This document shows, piece after piece, positions 36,371-45,095 of a stretch of 64,000 nt of DNA. Source of the stretch: Shewanella oncorhynchi (lineage in GTDB: Bacteria > Pseudomonadota > Gammaproteobacteria > Enterobacterales > Shewanellaceae). Below the pieces are notes generated by a model, which saw only the letters and a program-made list of their open reading frames with translations, made no database searches and was not told where the DNA came from. The stretch's first letter is position 1. Each line of letters starts with the position of its first letter. The stretch covers positions 124,001 through 188,000 of the forward strand of contig NZ_JABAEB010000005.1 in the NCBI RefSeq assembly GCF_012584455.1, in the 5' to 3' direction. The position numbers and the translations under genes are program-made.

Positions 36371-37543
36371 TTAACGATTCTGCCATAGCCAACTGGGCGT
36401 ATTGAGTAAGTCTTGGCCTTGGATCTGCGTTTGGCCTAAGGTTTTGTCTAAGGCCAAGGTATTGCAGTGTTCAAATTGGCTTAAGGCATTGATAAGCCGA
36501 TTAGCATGGGAAACCACCCACAACTGGCACTCTTCCGATACCTTAGCGATTAAGCGTGCAAGCGCAGGTAATAAGTCGGGATGTAGGCTAGTTTCTGGTT
36601 CGTTTAGCACCATAAGCTCTGGCGGCCTTGGGGTGAGTAGGGCGGCAATTAATAGCAAATAACGCAAGGTGCCATCCGACAATTCACTGGCATTGAGTGG
36701 CCTTAATAAGCCATTTTGATGAAATGCGAGTACTAAAATACCGCCCGCTTGGGGTTCAATGCGAACTTTAGCACCGGGAAAAGCATCGCTCACCGCATGA
36801 TCAAAAGCCGCTTTATCACCTATCTCAAAAATGGTTTGAATTGCTGATGCAAGGTCGCGCCCATCGTGGTGCAATACTGGCGTGGCTGTACCTAATTGTG
36901 GACGACGGGCTGGCGCTTCTGCATCGGTTCTGAAGTGATCGTAAAAACGCCATGCGCGGATACTATCGCGAAGTTTTAGCACTTCAGGGCTGCGCTCTGG
37001 ATCGGCAAATTCGGTAAAAATACTGTCGCCGGTTTGCAGGTGTGCGCCTAAGGTTACCCAGCCTTGTCCGTCAGCACTGCGACTCTTCACCATAGGACCA
37101 CGGCGCTCAACCAATACAGTTGAGGGTCTATACTTAGGCCCGTTCCAAATGGCTTCGCGCTTGATTTGTGGATCTAAGCCAAACAGCGTGGTGGCGTCGG
37201 GTTTGGGTAAACCGAGTTCAATAAGATAGCTAAAATCTTCGCCAGCAAATCCAAGCTTTAGGCGTCTTGGCGCTTGCCTGACGGTGGCTTCAATGGCGGT
37301 GTCGCCCGCTAGCATACTTTTGGTGGGGTTTTCTGGTCCCGCCCAAAAGCTGGAGTCGAGTCCGCCTTCTTGGGCTAAAGCATTGACAACGCCGCCTTGC
37401 GCCGTTTGTGCGAGTAAACGTAGTGCCTTGTATAGATTCGATTTACCACTGCCATTCGCCCCAGTGATCAAATTGAGTTGCCCTAGGGGTAAGACGATTT
37501 CACGCAGAGAGCGATAATTGAAAATAGCGAGTGTGGTCAGCAT
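36371..37543 (-). CDS. AAA family ATPase (RecF/OLD-like, no nuclease domain seen)
   Basis: A 390-residue SMC/RecF-type ATPase. The Walker A is ITGANGSGKSNLYKAL at about 23-38, the ABC-like signature is NASELSDGTLRYLLL near 290, Walker B is PPELMVLNEPETSLHPDLLPALARL near 310, and the final H-loop is WVVSHANRLI near 345. The middle (about 70-270) is a helical insert that is not recognised. It lacks the C-terminal TOPRIM nuclease of OLD proteins. The family is broad, including single-gene AAA15/21 ATPases and defence-linked proteins. No partner gene is adjacent apart from the facing cupin gene. Confidence 0.8.
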   Translation of the reverse strand: MLTTLAIFNYRSLREIVLPLGQLNLITGANGSGKSNLYKALRLLAQTAQGGVVNALAQEGGLDSSFWAGPENPTKSMLAGDTAIEATVRQAPRRLKLGFAGEDFSYLIELGLPKPDATTLFGLDPQIKREAIWNGPKYRPSTVLVERRGPMVKSRSADGQGWVTLGAHLQTGDSIFTEFADPERSPEVLKLRDSIRAWRFYDHFRTDAEAPARRPQLGTATPVLHHDGRDLASAIQTIFEIGDKAAFDHAVSDAFPGAKVRIEPQAGGILVLAFHQNGLLRPLNASELSDGTLRYLLLIAALLTPRPPELMVLNEPETSLHPDLLPALARLIAKVSEECQLWVVSHANRLINALSQFEHCNTLALDKTLGQTQIQGQDLLNTPSWLWQNR

Positions 37544-37626
37544 AGAATATCCAAGACTGAAACAAGCTGATAAGCCAGTAAATTTATCGACAAAGTAAAT
37601 TAAACATGACGATAAAACAATGGCAT

Positions 37627-38793
37627 TTACAGTAGCACTTTGTTGAGCACTCTTTGCCAGTTACCACCCATAAAACGGTCGCGGTCAGTAGATTTAAAGC
37701 GTGCCTTGGCTAAGGCATCGTCGATACGGCTCATGCGATCGATATGATTCAGCTCGGGGATCACGACATGCCTTGGTTCTGCATCAAAACCTAGCACGCC
37801 TTTCGCCCTCAGGCTGTACCACCATTCTTGATATTCTTTAATGCCTTTGGCGTTGTCATTACCGAGTGTCAGTAGGTTTTCTTGGCCTCGGAGCGGGAAG
37901 TCATTCGCGATTGCCACGCAGTCCACTCCACCAACACGCATAACGTATTCCAGTTGGCGAATATAATCATCAATCGTGGGCACGGCATTATTGGTAAGCC
38001 AGAAACTCATCATAAATACGCCGAATACGCCGCCGCTATCGCCGATGGCGCGGATCACTTCATCGGGGGAACAACGGGCATGGTTGACTATGCCGCGCGC
38101 CGCGCCGTGGCTTTGCACTATGGGTGATTTAGTGATTTTTGCGACATCTAAAGCGGTTTTAGCGCTGGAGTGACTCACATCGATCAAGATATTGGCGTGA
38201 TTGAGTTTGGCGATAAGTTCGTGCCCGTGGGCCGTGAGTGGTTTATTGAGTCCGCCACTGGCATCATTATCTAAGGCGCCGCCGGCAAAGGTATTGCCGT
38301 AATGGTGGGTGAGTTGCAGTACGCGTAGCCCTTGTTGATGAAACTCATCTACCCGCGCCCACTGGTTAGCTTCACTGTCTTCTTCGACACAATCTGCGCC
38401 TTGGATTTGAAAGTATACCGCAGTGCGTTGGCTGTCGCGTGCACGTTGAATATCTTGCCCCCTCAGGCCTTGCAACAAAATATCGGGATGATCACTTACC
38501 CGTTTAGCGGCCTGCTTAATGCTTTCCATGCAAGCTTTATAAGTGCGTTTGTAGTTTTGAGTGCCATCGGCTTGTTCTATGGTCTCAATAGCCGAAATAT
38601 CGCAAAGATAGGCATCGAGCTTAGCGGCGGTTACATCACTTAAGTCATCGGGTAGGAAGGATAAACCATCGACATATATCCGCCTCTGTGCGGCGGCAAA
38701 GCTAGGTAAACTGGCGAGTGGACTTAACAGAGTTGCTGCGCCAAGACCTTTAAGGAGTGTACGACGGTAGTGATTGACTGCCTTGATGGGCAT
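37627..38793 (-). CDS. Tat-exported M19 dipeptidase family protein (metal ligands altered)
   Basis: A 388-residue homologue of membrane/renal dipeptidase (M19). The N-terminus NHYRRTLLKGLGAATLL is a twin-arginine signal, so the protein is exported folded. The barrel retains IDVSHSS (His208), IVQSHGAAR (His229) and VAIANDFPL (Asp298), positions equivalent to the beta-site histidines and the catalytic Asp. The usual H-x-D of the alpha site reads DGLSF (residues 42-46), and the bridging Glu block reads QIQGADC (Gln131). The canonical binuclear zinc site is therefore not present as such, so the activity is uncertain and it may be a pseudoenzyme or a variant metal enzyme. Confidence 0.8.
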   Translation of the reverse strand: MPIKAVNHYRRTLLKGLGAATLLSPLASLPSFAAAQRRIYVDGLSFLPDDLSDVTAAKLDAYLCDISAIETIEQADGTQNYKRTYKACMESIKQAAKRVSDHPDILLQGLRGQDIQRARDSQRTAVYFQIQGADCVEEDSEANQWARVDEFHQQGLRVLQLTHHYGNTFAGGALDNDASGGLNKPLTAHGHELIAKLNHANILIDVSHSSAKTALDVAKITKSPIVQSHGAARGIVNHARCSPDEVIRAIGDSGGVFGVFMMSFWLTNNAVPTIDDYIRQLEYVMRVGGVDCVAIANDFPLRGQENLLTLGNDNAKGIKEYQEWWYSLRAKGVLGFDAEPRHVVIPELNHIDRMSRIDDALAKARFKSTDRDRFMGGNWQRVLNKVLL

Positions 38794-38917
38794 GCTCGGT
38801 TCCTATCAATAACGCAAATGTAACTTCTTTATACCTTTTTAGGGCGTAGAAGTCTTTGATTAAATCCCTTTTTTGGCCTTTGCCCCTGAGCAAGAGTTGT
38901 GATTATTTGTTGTTGCC

Positions 38918-39006
38918 GAGTGGTTTCAATTATTGCTTGTCGCAGTAAATGAAAACCCTCGGGTTATGATTATCGAGTGGCTTCAAGCATTGCTTTTGCC
39001 AGTGAG
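38918..39006. repeat. Short imperfect duplication of the csdE 3' end
   Basis: The 31-base stretch 38918-38948 resembles 38975-39006 at the csdE 3' end: GAGTGGTTTCAATTATTGCTT against GAGTGGCTTCAAGCATTGCTT, continuing with CAGTAA/CAGTGA. The first copy lies beyond the csdE stop (38970). It looks like a small tandem duplication that has decayed. Confidence 0.5.
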
Positions 39007-39416
39007 TTAAGGCCGTTGGTGCGCGATGGGCTGAGCTGACCTTCTAGGCCCAATTGTTTGAAGTAAGCTATAGGATCAAATGCTTGGATTTCAGCGCGGC
39101 TTTTACCATGGCAGGCGCCAAGCAATAATCCAATCAATCCCTTAACGATGCGGGCATCGCTGTCGGCTAAATAATAGTGCCTGCCAGCCTGTTCTAGATG
39201 GTAAATCCATGCATCACTCTCGCAGCCTTTTACTTGAGCGGTCTCGATGCGAAGCTCAGGGCTTAAACTTGGTAAGTCTTTCCCTAGCAACATAATTTGG
39301 CGATATCTTTCCTGCCAGTTAGGGGCATTGGTAAAACGCGCCAGTAAGGTTTCGGCATCTTGCACTAAATAGTGAAAATCGGCCTCATTTGGCATAGGCA
39401 TGATTGAATCTGTCAT
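38970..39416 (-). CDS. csdE: SufE/CsdE family sulfur acceptor
   Basis: A 148-residue sulfur acceptor of the SufE fold that receives persulfide from a cysteine desulfurase. The acceptor cysteine is Cys65 in QVKGCESDAW. The family block YRQIMLLGKDLPSLSPELR precedes it and GLIGLLLGACHGKSRAEIQAF follows. It lies 69 bases downstream of a csdA-type desulfurase on the same strand, so the pair is called CsdA-CsdE rather than SufS-SufE; no suf assembly genes are nearby. Its partner in delivery of sulfur to downstream acceptors is not visible here. Confidence 0.9.
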   Translation of the reverse strand: MTDSIMPMPNEADFHYLVQDAETLLARFTNAPNWQERYRQIMLLGKDLPSLSPELRIETAQVKGCESDAWIYHLEQAGRHYYLADSDARIVKGLIGLLLGACHGKSRAEIQAFDPIAYFKQLGLEGQLSPSRTNGLNSLAKAMLEATR

Positions 39417-39485
39417 AGGGTGAAATCCTGTCTAACTTATTTTGAGCATCGTATGAGTTGGGTAGAGCAGTGGCTAAATGCTGGA

Positions 39486-40823
39486 TTACAGCAGCAAGTC
39501 TTTTACCGAGGCTAACGCGGCAATAAAGCGGTCGATATCGTCTTTATTGGTGTAGATACCGATAGAGGCGCGGCAACAGCCCTTAAGATTCAGGCTCTGC
39601 ATTAATGGCATGGCACAATGATGGCCACAACGAACGGCAACCCCTTGTTGGTCCAGCAAAATGCCTACATCTTGGTGATGTTCACTGGCAAGATTAAACG
39701 CGACGACGCCGATATTGTCATCAAAGGCGCCGTATAAATGCACTTCACCGAGCGCGCGCAATTGGCTTTGTAAATAGTTAACTAGTTCTGCTTCATAAGC
39801 TTGAACCTGCGGCATGAGCTCGGTTTGTAAAAATGTAATGGCCGCGCCCAAACCTATGACTTCAGCAATCGGCGGTGTACCCGCCTCTAAGCGATTCGGC
39901 AGGTTGCCAAATTCTGTCGCCTCAAAGCTCACGCGTTTAATCATCTCGCCGCCAGTTAATAGTGGCGCGAGATTATCTAACGCGTCGAAACGGCCGTAAA
40001 GCACACCAACACCAGTGGGACCATACATTTTATGCCCAGAGAAGACGTAAAAATCACAATCGATTTCAGTCACATCCAGCGTTAAATGCGCCACTGCCTG
40101 CGCACCATCAACTAAGGTGATAGCACCTTGTTTTTTCGCTAACTGCACTAGCTGAGCCACGGGATTGACTGTACCTAGTGCGTTGGAAACATGACACAGG
40201 GCGACGATTTTAGGCTTTAACTCGAGCAAGGTTTTATAGGCGTTGATATCTAAGCGGCAATCCTGACAGAGCGGGATTGGTTTAATGATTGCCCCTGTGC
40301 GTTTCGCCAGTTCCTGCCAAGGCACGATATTGGCGTGGTGAGCGGCGGCGTCGATTAATATCACATCGCCAGCGCTTAATTGGGCTGTCAGCCCAAAGGC
40401 GACTAAGTTGATTGATTCTGTGGTGCCGTGTGTAAAAATGATTTCTTCGCGGCGTTTTGCCTTCAAAAATTGCTGCAACTGATCGCGCACTTTCTCATAG
40501 CTTAAGGTCGAACGCGCCGATAACTGATGTGCAGCACGGTGTACATTCGCATTTTCATTAGCGTAAAACTGCGCCATGGCATCTAACACCATTTGCGGCT
40601 TTTGGCTGGTGGCTGCTGTGTCGAGATAACATAGGGGATAACCATCAAGCATTTGATTTAACGCTGGGAATTGTGACCTAATTTTAGCATTGCGCTGCTC
40701 TGCTTCTAATGAACAAAGAACCGCTGTGGCATCAGGAGAGGCACTTGCCGAAGGATGTGAGGTAACAGTATTCGTCGCTGTGTTAGTCACAGTATTTGGC
40801 GTAGGTGATGCAGGTTGAGTCAT
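39486..40823 (-). CDS. csdA: Cysteine desulfurase CsdA-type
   Basis: A PLP enzyme of the SufS/CsdA (group II) class, 445 residues from the ATG at 40823. It converts cysteine to alanine with a protein persulfide. The PLP lysine is near residue 265 in SGHKMYGPTG. The catalytic cysteine is near 400 in RCGHHCAMPL, and THGTTESIN is near 132. An N-terminal extension of about 57 residues is low-complexity (repeated NT/VT/AT units) and unlike usual family starts, so the true start could be internal. A longer reading to 40886 adds nothing recognisable. It is coupled with csdE downstream. Confidence 0.9.
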   Translation of the reverse strand: MTQPASPTPNTVTNTATNTVTSHPSASASPDATAVLCSLEAEQRNAKIRSQFPALNQMLDGYPLCYLDTAATSQKPQMVLDAMAQFYANENANVHRAAHQLSARSTLSYEKVRDQLQQFLKAKRREEIIFTHGTTESINLVAFGLTAQLSAGDVILIDAAAHHANIVPWQELAKRTGAIIKPIPLCQDCRLDINAYKTLLELKPKIVALCHVSNALGTVNPVAQLVQLAKKQGAITLVDGAQAVAHLTLDVTEIDCDFYVFSGHKMYGPTGVGVLYGRFDALDNLAPLLTGGEMIKRVSFEATEFGNLPNRLEAGTPPIAEVIGLGAAITFLQTELMPQVQAYEAELVNYLQSQLRALGEVHLYGAFDDNIGVVAFNLASEHHQDVGILLDQQGVAVRCGHHCAMPLMQSLNLKGCCRASIGIYTNKDDIDRFIAALASVKDLLL

Positions 40824-41009
40824 GGGCGAGGCTAAGGGCAATGAAAAAGGCCATGGGATCTTCTGTGATCTGCCATGTGAATGCAAGTCTTAGCGGTTTG
40901 TTGAGGTGTTGTTATCGGACAGTGGTATTGAATGCCTAATTTCACTAAGGTCTGTTCAAACTGTTGCCTAATAGATATTTCGCACGCCTTAAACGGTTTT
41001 AGACTCTAA

Positions 41010-41044
41010 CGCATCATTGAGCTTAGCTATGATGCGATTTTTCT
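41010..41044 (+). terminator. Terminator-like hairpin in csdA/MCP intergenic region
   Basis: CGCATCAT (41010-41017) pairs with ATGATGCG (41029-41036) around an 11-base loop, followed by ATTTTTCT. It would terminate a plus-strand transcript, but no plus-strand gene lies upstream in the 346-base gap 40824-41169. It could close a small RNA or act as a leader hairpin for the downstream chemoreceptor gene. Confidence 0.55.
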
Positions 41045-41169
41045 AATGTTTAAGTTTTTCTTTTAAATTCAGCTAATACTTTACGCTTAATTCATCCACC
41101 TAAAGTTAAAACTCCGACTATTCTAAATTGGACGTCCTTCGTTGTCAGTGTTTGCTGGAGAGTAGTTTT

Positions 41170-42870
41170 ATGGTGAAGCTTTTAAAAGACTTACGGATTA
41201 AACATAAGATGATCGCCCTCGTTGGGGTGATGTTAGTGCTGATCTTGATTTTGTCTGGATTTAGTTTGTTGAAGATGCAGCGTGTATCGGAGGAAATTCA
41301 AGCCATTGCAGAAGAGAATCTTCCGTTAGTGAGATTATCAACTGACGTCACCATTAAGCAGCTTGAAAGCTCTGTCATTCTAGAAAAAGCGTTTCGTGCC
41401 GCGGACATTGAAACCGCATCGAGCCAGCAAATTTTAGTGGCTTTTATTGCGGATGTTATCAAGCACAATGAAGACATTAGCAAGGAGTTACTCTCGACTC
41501 AGTCTATGCTCAATGAGGCATTAAAAGAGGCTGTAAATCCGCAATTACATGAAAAAACTCAGCAGTTAAATCAAGAGATTGGCACTATTATTCAACGTTT
41601 TGGTAATTATGAAGCCCTGCTTGCCACTGTGATTACTGGAATACAGCAAAAAGAAGAACCTGCAGCCTTGGCTAAGCGGGTTGAATCTTTAGAGATTGCG
41701 CAAAACGAGTTTAATACTGAGCTGAGGCAATTCGTTGAGCGTTTAGAGCAAATGACCCAAACTGCGGTTTCTGTAACAGAGGAAGAAGAACTCAGGGCGA
41801 TTTATGGCTTAACGATTATTTCGATAGTGTCTTTAGTCATAGGATTATTGATTGGCATCGTTTGCAGTCAATACATGGTCAAATCTATCAATCGGTTACG
41901 TAATTCTGCCGCCATGATGGAAAAGGGCAACTTTAACCAAGAGTTACACGTCGATTCCAAGGATGAATTAGGCGAACTTACCGTCAGTATGAATCAAATG
42001 GCGTGGACTTTAAGTAAAACTGTTGGCCAAGTGATTGCTCGAAGTGAAGAAATTGCCTCTATGGTGACTGAGCTTAATGCGGTGGCCGAGAATAATCGTG
42101 AGGCTATGTTGAGGCAGCAGGATAACACAGACCAAGTCGCCGCCTCTATGACCCAAATGGCAGCAACGATCACTGAAGTGGCGAGTAGTGCAGAAACCGC
42201 TTCGTATTCAGCGGGACAAGCTGAGCATAAAGTGAAAGAAAGTTGTGAGGTTGTCGATGCGAGCGAAAAAATATCGAAGCAGTTGGTTGCCAGCGCCCAG
42301 TATTCGAATCAACTTATTCAACAGGTTCAGGCGAGTACGGGGAAAATCCTCAACTTTGTTTCTGTGGTCGATGCGATAGCTGGGCAGACGAACTTATTAG
42401 CTTTGAATGCATCGATTGAAGCGGCGCGGGCGGGAGATCAAGGTCGTGGTTTTGCTGTCGTTGCCGAAGAAGTGCGGGCATTGGCAACGCGCAGTCAAAC
42501 GGCCACGCAGGAGATCAGCGATCTTATCCAAACACTTGTGAAAGATGCTAAATCCTCAGTCGAATCCTTCGCCAATAACGATAAGCAAATCAGTGAGTCA
42601 TCACTGCTCGTTAATCAAGCCAAGCAACACTTATTTGAGATTTTAGATGCGTTGACTGAACTGACTCAGGCTAATACTCAAGTCGCGACCGCTAGTGAGG
42701 AGCAAGCCGTGACCGCCGAAGATATTAGTGAGCGCATTAATGCGATTCGTGATTCGGGTGAGTTGGTACTCAGCAGCGCTAACGAAACAGCTAAAGCCAG
42801 CGAGTCACTGTCTAAGCAGGCGAATTCATTGAGGGAAACGATGCAGCAGTTTAAGGTGCGAGTTGTTTAA
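41170..42870 (+). CDS. Methyl-accepting chemotaxis protein
   Basis: A 566-residue chemoreceptor from the ATG at 41170 with GGAG upstream. TM1 lies at about 13-33 and TM2 at about 205-230. The periplasmic region between is a helical, probable four-helix-bundle type domain with no recognised ligand site. HAMP follows ([29 protein letters not shown]). The signalling hairpin [17 protein letters not shown] is near residue 410, flanked by coiled coil. The C-terminus lacks a receptor pentapeptide for CheR. Ligand is unknown. It is transcribed alone. Confidence 0.92.
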   Translation: MVKLLKDLRIKHKMIALVGVMLVLILILSGFSLLKMQRVSEEIQAIAEENLPLVRLSTDVTIKQLESSVILEKAFRAADIETASSQQILVAFIADVIKHNEDISKELLSTQSMLNEALKEAVNPQLHEKTQQLNQEIGTIIQRFGNYEALLATVITGIQQKEEPAALAKRVESLEIAQNEFNTELRQFVERLEQMTQTAVSVTEEEELRAIYGLTIISIVSLVIGLLIGIVCSQYMVKSINRLRNSAAMMEKGNFNQELHVDSKDELGELTVSMNQMAWTLSKTVGQVIARSEEIASMVTELNAVAENNREAMLRQQDNTDQVAASMTQMAATITEVASSAETASYSAGQAEHKVKESCEVVDASEKISKQLVASAQYSNQLIQQVQASTGKILNFVSVVDAIAGQTNLLALNASIEAARAGDQGRGFAVVAEEVRALATRSQTATQEISDLIQTLVKDAKSSVESFANNDKQISESSLLVNQAKQHLFEILDALTELTQANTQVATASEEQAVTAEDISERINAIRDSGELVLSSANETAKASESLSKQANSLRETMQQFKVRVV

Positions 42871-42979
42871 ATGCATTAGCCCATAATTCAGTGTGCCAAC
42901 GACTGACAGCGGTTAACTTAACTGCGCTACTTCATCTTAGCTTGAGCCTCATTTGTACCTTAACTCAATGTGAGGTGAG

Positions 42980-43029
42980 TATATCCCCAAATAATTTGAA
43001 GATGCAGGATTCAAGTTGTTTGGGATATA
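42980..43029. repeat. Palindromic REP-like repeat
   Basis: TATATCCCCAAATAATTTGAA (42980-43000) is mirrored by TTCAAGTTGTTTGGGATATA (43010-43029), with two transitions and one bulge, around a GATGCAGGA spacer. Similar TATACCCAAGTAACTTGAAGATGCAGG-type palindromes are, from memory, scattered in Shewanella and Vibrio intergenic DNA. Only one copy was noticed here. Confidence 0.55.
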
Positions 43030-43144
43030 GGTCTCTCTTGTTATCCGACACACTATTGCCGTAAAAATGATACTGGTTGTGCAGTGACTTGCAACAAACT
43101 GTTGTAATATGTAGCGCTAAATAACGACTAAAAATGTGAATTAA

Positions 43145-43990
43145 ATGGGCATGCGTATTCTTTGGCTTCTAGTGTTAACGCTGAGCATTCTTCCTAGAAC
43201 CGCTGCAGCATCAGATATTGCGAGCAGTGTTACTGGAGGAACTAATCGCCTTGCTGACGGCGGTGATTTTGAGCTGGGCATGAGTGTTTACGGGATTAAT
43301 CAAGTCGATGTTCGGCAAACGGATTCTGGTTCTGCACAGTTGTCGCTGTTAGTCAGTGGCATGTACCAGTACAAAGGGCTGTTTGTTGAGATGATCCATC
43401 AATCTCAAGATGGCATTAATCTGGGGTTTAATCTTTGGAGCTCAGAGGATTGGTCATTAGAACTGCTATTGGCTAACTTACAAGGTTCTTGGTCCCGTCC
43501 TGATGTGGATCCCAGTACGCTGGATGAAGCTGGCCGCAATGCCTATCTACTATCGGAAGATTCTCTCTATGTTGGTGCCGGTTTTCGTGCTACGCGTTAT
43601 TGGGGCGATAACTATGTTTTTCAGTATAGGTTAGTATCTGATTATTATGATGATCAAGGTATTCAGAGTTCTGCCAGATTGGGTAAGTCCTGGCAGGTTC
43701 GTAATTGGAATTTTCACGTATTGGGGAGCGTAGGTTACTCATCTGCCACCTTGAATCGCCATCTTTTTGGGATCAGTAAGGAAGAAGCCACTGAACGCTT
43801 TCCTGAGTATCGGCCGGATAGCTCTTTCAGTTACGGCATGGAGTTAGGGGTTGCCTATCCGCTGAGTGAAAATTTTGTCTTTCGGGCCATGTACCGCTTC
43901 AATGTGTTATCCCAAGAAGTGACCGACAGTCCCTTCAATCAAGCGAGTTATACATCGTATTTTAATGCTTCTCTTAGCTATGTGTTTTAG
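43145..43990 (+). CDS. MipA/OmpV family outer-membrane protein
   Basis: A 281-residue protein with a signal peptide (ILWLLVLTLSILPRTAAA-S) and a beta-barrel ending in YVF. Family features are GMYQYKGLFVEMI and YYDDQG, then the HLFGISKEEATERFPEYRPDSSF segment (consensus Y-G-V-x-x-x-E-A... RP-x-Y-x-x), and a C-terminal DSPF. MipA/OmpV proteins sit in the outer membrane; E. coli MipA scaffolds murein enzymes. It opens a DUF3019-response regulator-kinase operon, ten bases before the next gene. Confidence 0.9.
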   Translation: MGMRILWLLVLTLSILPRTAAASDIASSVTGGTNRLADGGDFELGMSVYGINQVDVRQTDSGSAQLSLLVSGMYQYKGLFVEMIHQSQDGINLGFNLWSSEDWSLELLLANLQGSWSRPDVDPSTLDEAGRNAYLLSEDSLYVGAGFRATRYWGDNYVFQYRLVSDYYDDQGIQSSARLGKSWQVRNWNFHVLGSVGYSSATLNRHLFGISKEEATERFPEYRPDSSFSYGMELGVAYPLSENFVFRAMYRFNVLSQEVTDSPFNQASYTSYFNASLSYVF

Positions 43991-43999
43991 GAGGAGGGC

Positions 44000-44389
44000 A
44001 TGAACCGATTTTATCAATTGTTAGCGGTAGTGATGCTGAGCGCGCCTTTTTTGGCTTGGAGTCAGGATGATGCCGTTATTTTTACCGCAACCCCAGAACG
44101 CTGCATTGCACTGCATAAAGGGCAAACTTGCTATCAAGATGTATTGTTCCGATGGCAGACACCCGCGAGCGGCGAGTACTGCCTCATACTGACAGACCGT
44201 CAGCACCAGTTAACCTGCTGGACTGGCAAAGCTATGCAAGAATATCAATATAGTTTTGAAGGGGATAAAACGGCGACTTTTAGTCTTATCCGTAATGATG
44301 ATGTGCAACCGCTCGCGCAAGTTAAAGTGGTCGTGACATGGGTTTATAAGGCCCCTAAACAGAGTCAGTCCGGTTGGAGGTTATTCTAA
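44000..44389 (+). CDS. DUF3019 family protein
   Basis: A 129-residue exported protein with a signal peptide (FYQLLAVVMLSAPFLAWS-Q). The mature domain has FTATPERCIALHKGQTCYQDVLFRWQTPASGEYCL, with paired cysteines compatible with disulfides, and TFSLIRNDDVQPLAQVKVVVTWVYK. This fits DUF3019, an unknown-function family found beside OmpV-type genes and two-component systems. It lies between the MipA/OmpV gene and the response regulator, with gaps of ten and one bases, strongly suggesting one transcript and a role in sensing or envelope response. Confidence 0.82.
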   Translation: MNRFYQLLAVVMLSAPFLAWSQDDAVIFTATPERCIALHKGQTCYQDVLFRWQTPASGEYCLILTDRQHQLTCWTGKAMQEYQYSFEGDKTATFSLIRNDDVQPLAQVKVVVTWVYKAPKQSQSGWRLF

Positions 44390-44390
44390 T

Positions 44391-45095
44391 ATGTCAGTTG
44401 CAAAGCATATCTTAGTCGTAGAGGACGATACCTCACTGGCAGAGTGGATCAGTGATTATTTACTGGATCACGGTTACGGAGTCACAGTGGCCAGCCAAGG
44501 TGATTTTGCCTTAGAGATGATAGCCGATGAGATGCCTGACTTAGTGCTACTCGACGTGATGATGCCCGTTAAGAATGGCTTCGATGTGTGTAAGGAGGCC
44601 AGGGCATTTTATACTGGGCCCATTTTATTTATGACGGCTTGCGTTGAGGACGGCGATGAAATCCGCGGGTTAGATGCCGGTGCTGATGATTACCTCACTA
44701 AGCCGATTCGACCACAGGTGCTGTTAGCGCGGATAAAGGCCCTGTTACGCCGAGTGAGTGATGAGGAGCAAAAGCAGCAATTAGTGTTTGATTCTTTAGT
44801 GTTAAATGCGACGGCAAAGTCAGTCACCATTGATAAACAGCCGCTGGATTTGAATGCCAATGAGTTTGATGTTTTGTGGCTGCTGGCATTGAAGGCGGGC
44901 ACGATAGTGAGTCGCAATGAATTGGTGGCCCAACTGCGGGGCATTGAATACGATGGCCTAGACCGCTCGGTGGATATTCGCATATCGCGCTTACGCAAGA
45001 AGTTGCAGGAAGCGTTGAGTCAGCCCTATAAAGTCAAAACCATTCGTGGCAAGGGATATTTGTTTTGCCGCGATGAGGCAGAGCAAGCTTTATGA
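44391..45095 (+). CDS. OmpR/PhoB-family response regulator
   Basis: A 234-residue response regulator. The receiver domain has phospho-acceptor Asp55 (LVLLDVMMP), the acidic pair ED11-12 and Lys104 (TKPIRPQ). The C-terminal winged helix carries NEFDVLWLLALKAGTIVSRNELVAQLRG and RSVDIRISRLRKKL, the OmpR-type DNA-binding domain. The kinase gene overlaps its stop by four bases. In Vibrio cholerae an OmpV gene adjoins CarRS/VprAB, a two-component system for polymyxin resistance and calcium response, so a similar role is plausible but inferred from gene order alone. Confidence 0.92.
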   Translation: MSVAKHILVVEDDTSLAEWISDYLLDHGYGVTVASQGDFALEMIADEMPDLVLLDVMMPVKNGFDVCKEARAFYTGPILFMTACVEDGDEIRGLDAGADDYLTKPIRPQVLLARIKALLRRVSDEEQKQQLVFDSLVLNATAKSVTIDKQPLDLNANEFDVLWLLALKAGTIVSRNELVAQLRGIEYDGLDRSVDIRISRLRKKLQEALSQPYKVKTIRGKGYLFCRDEAEQAL

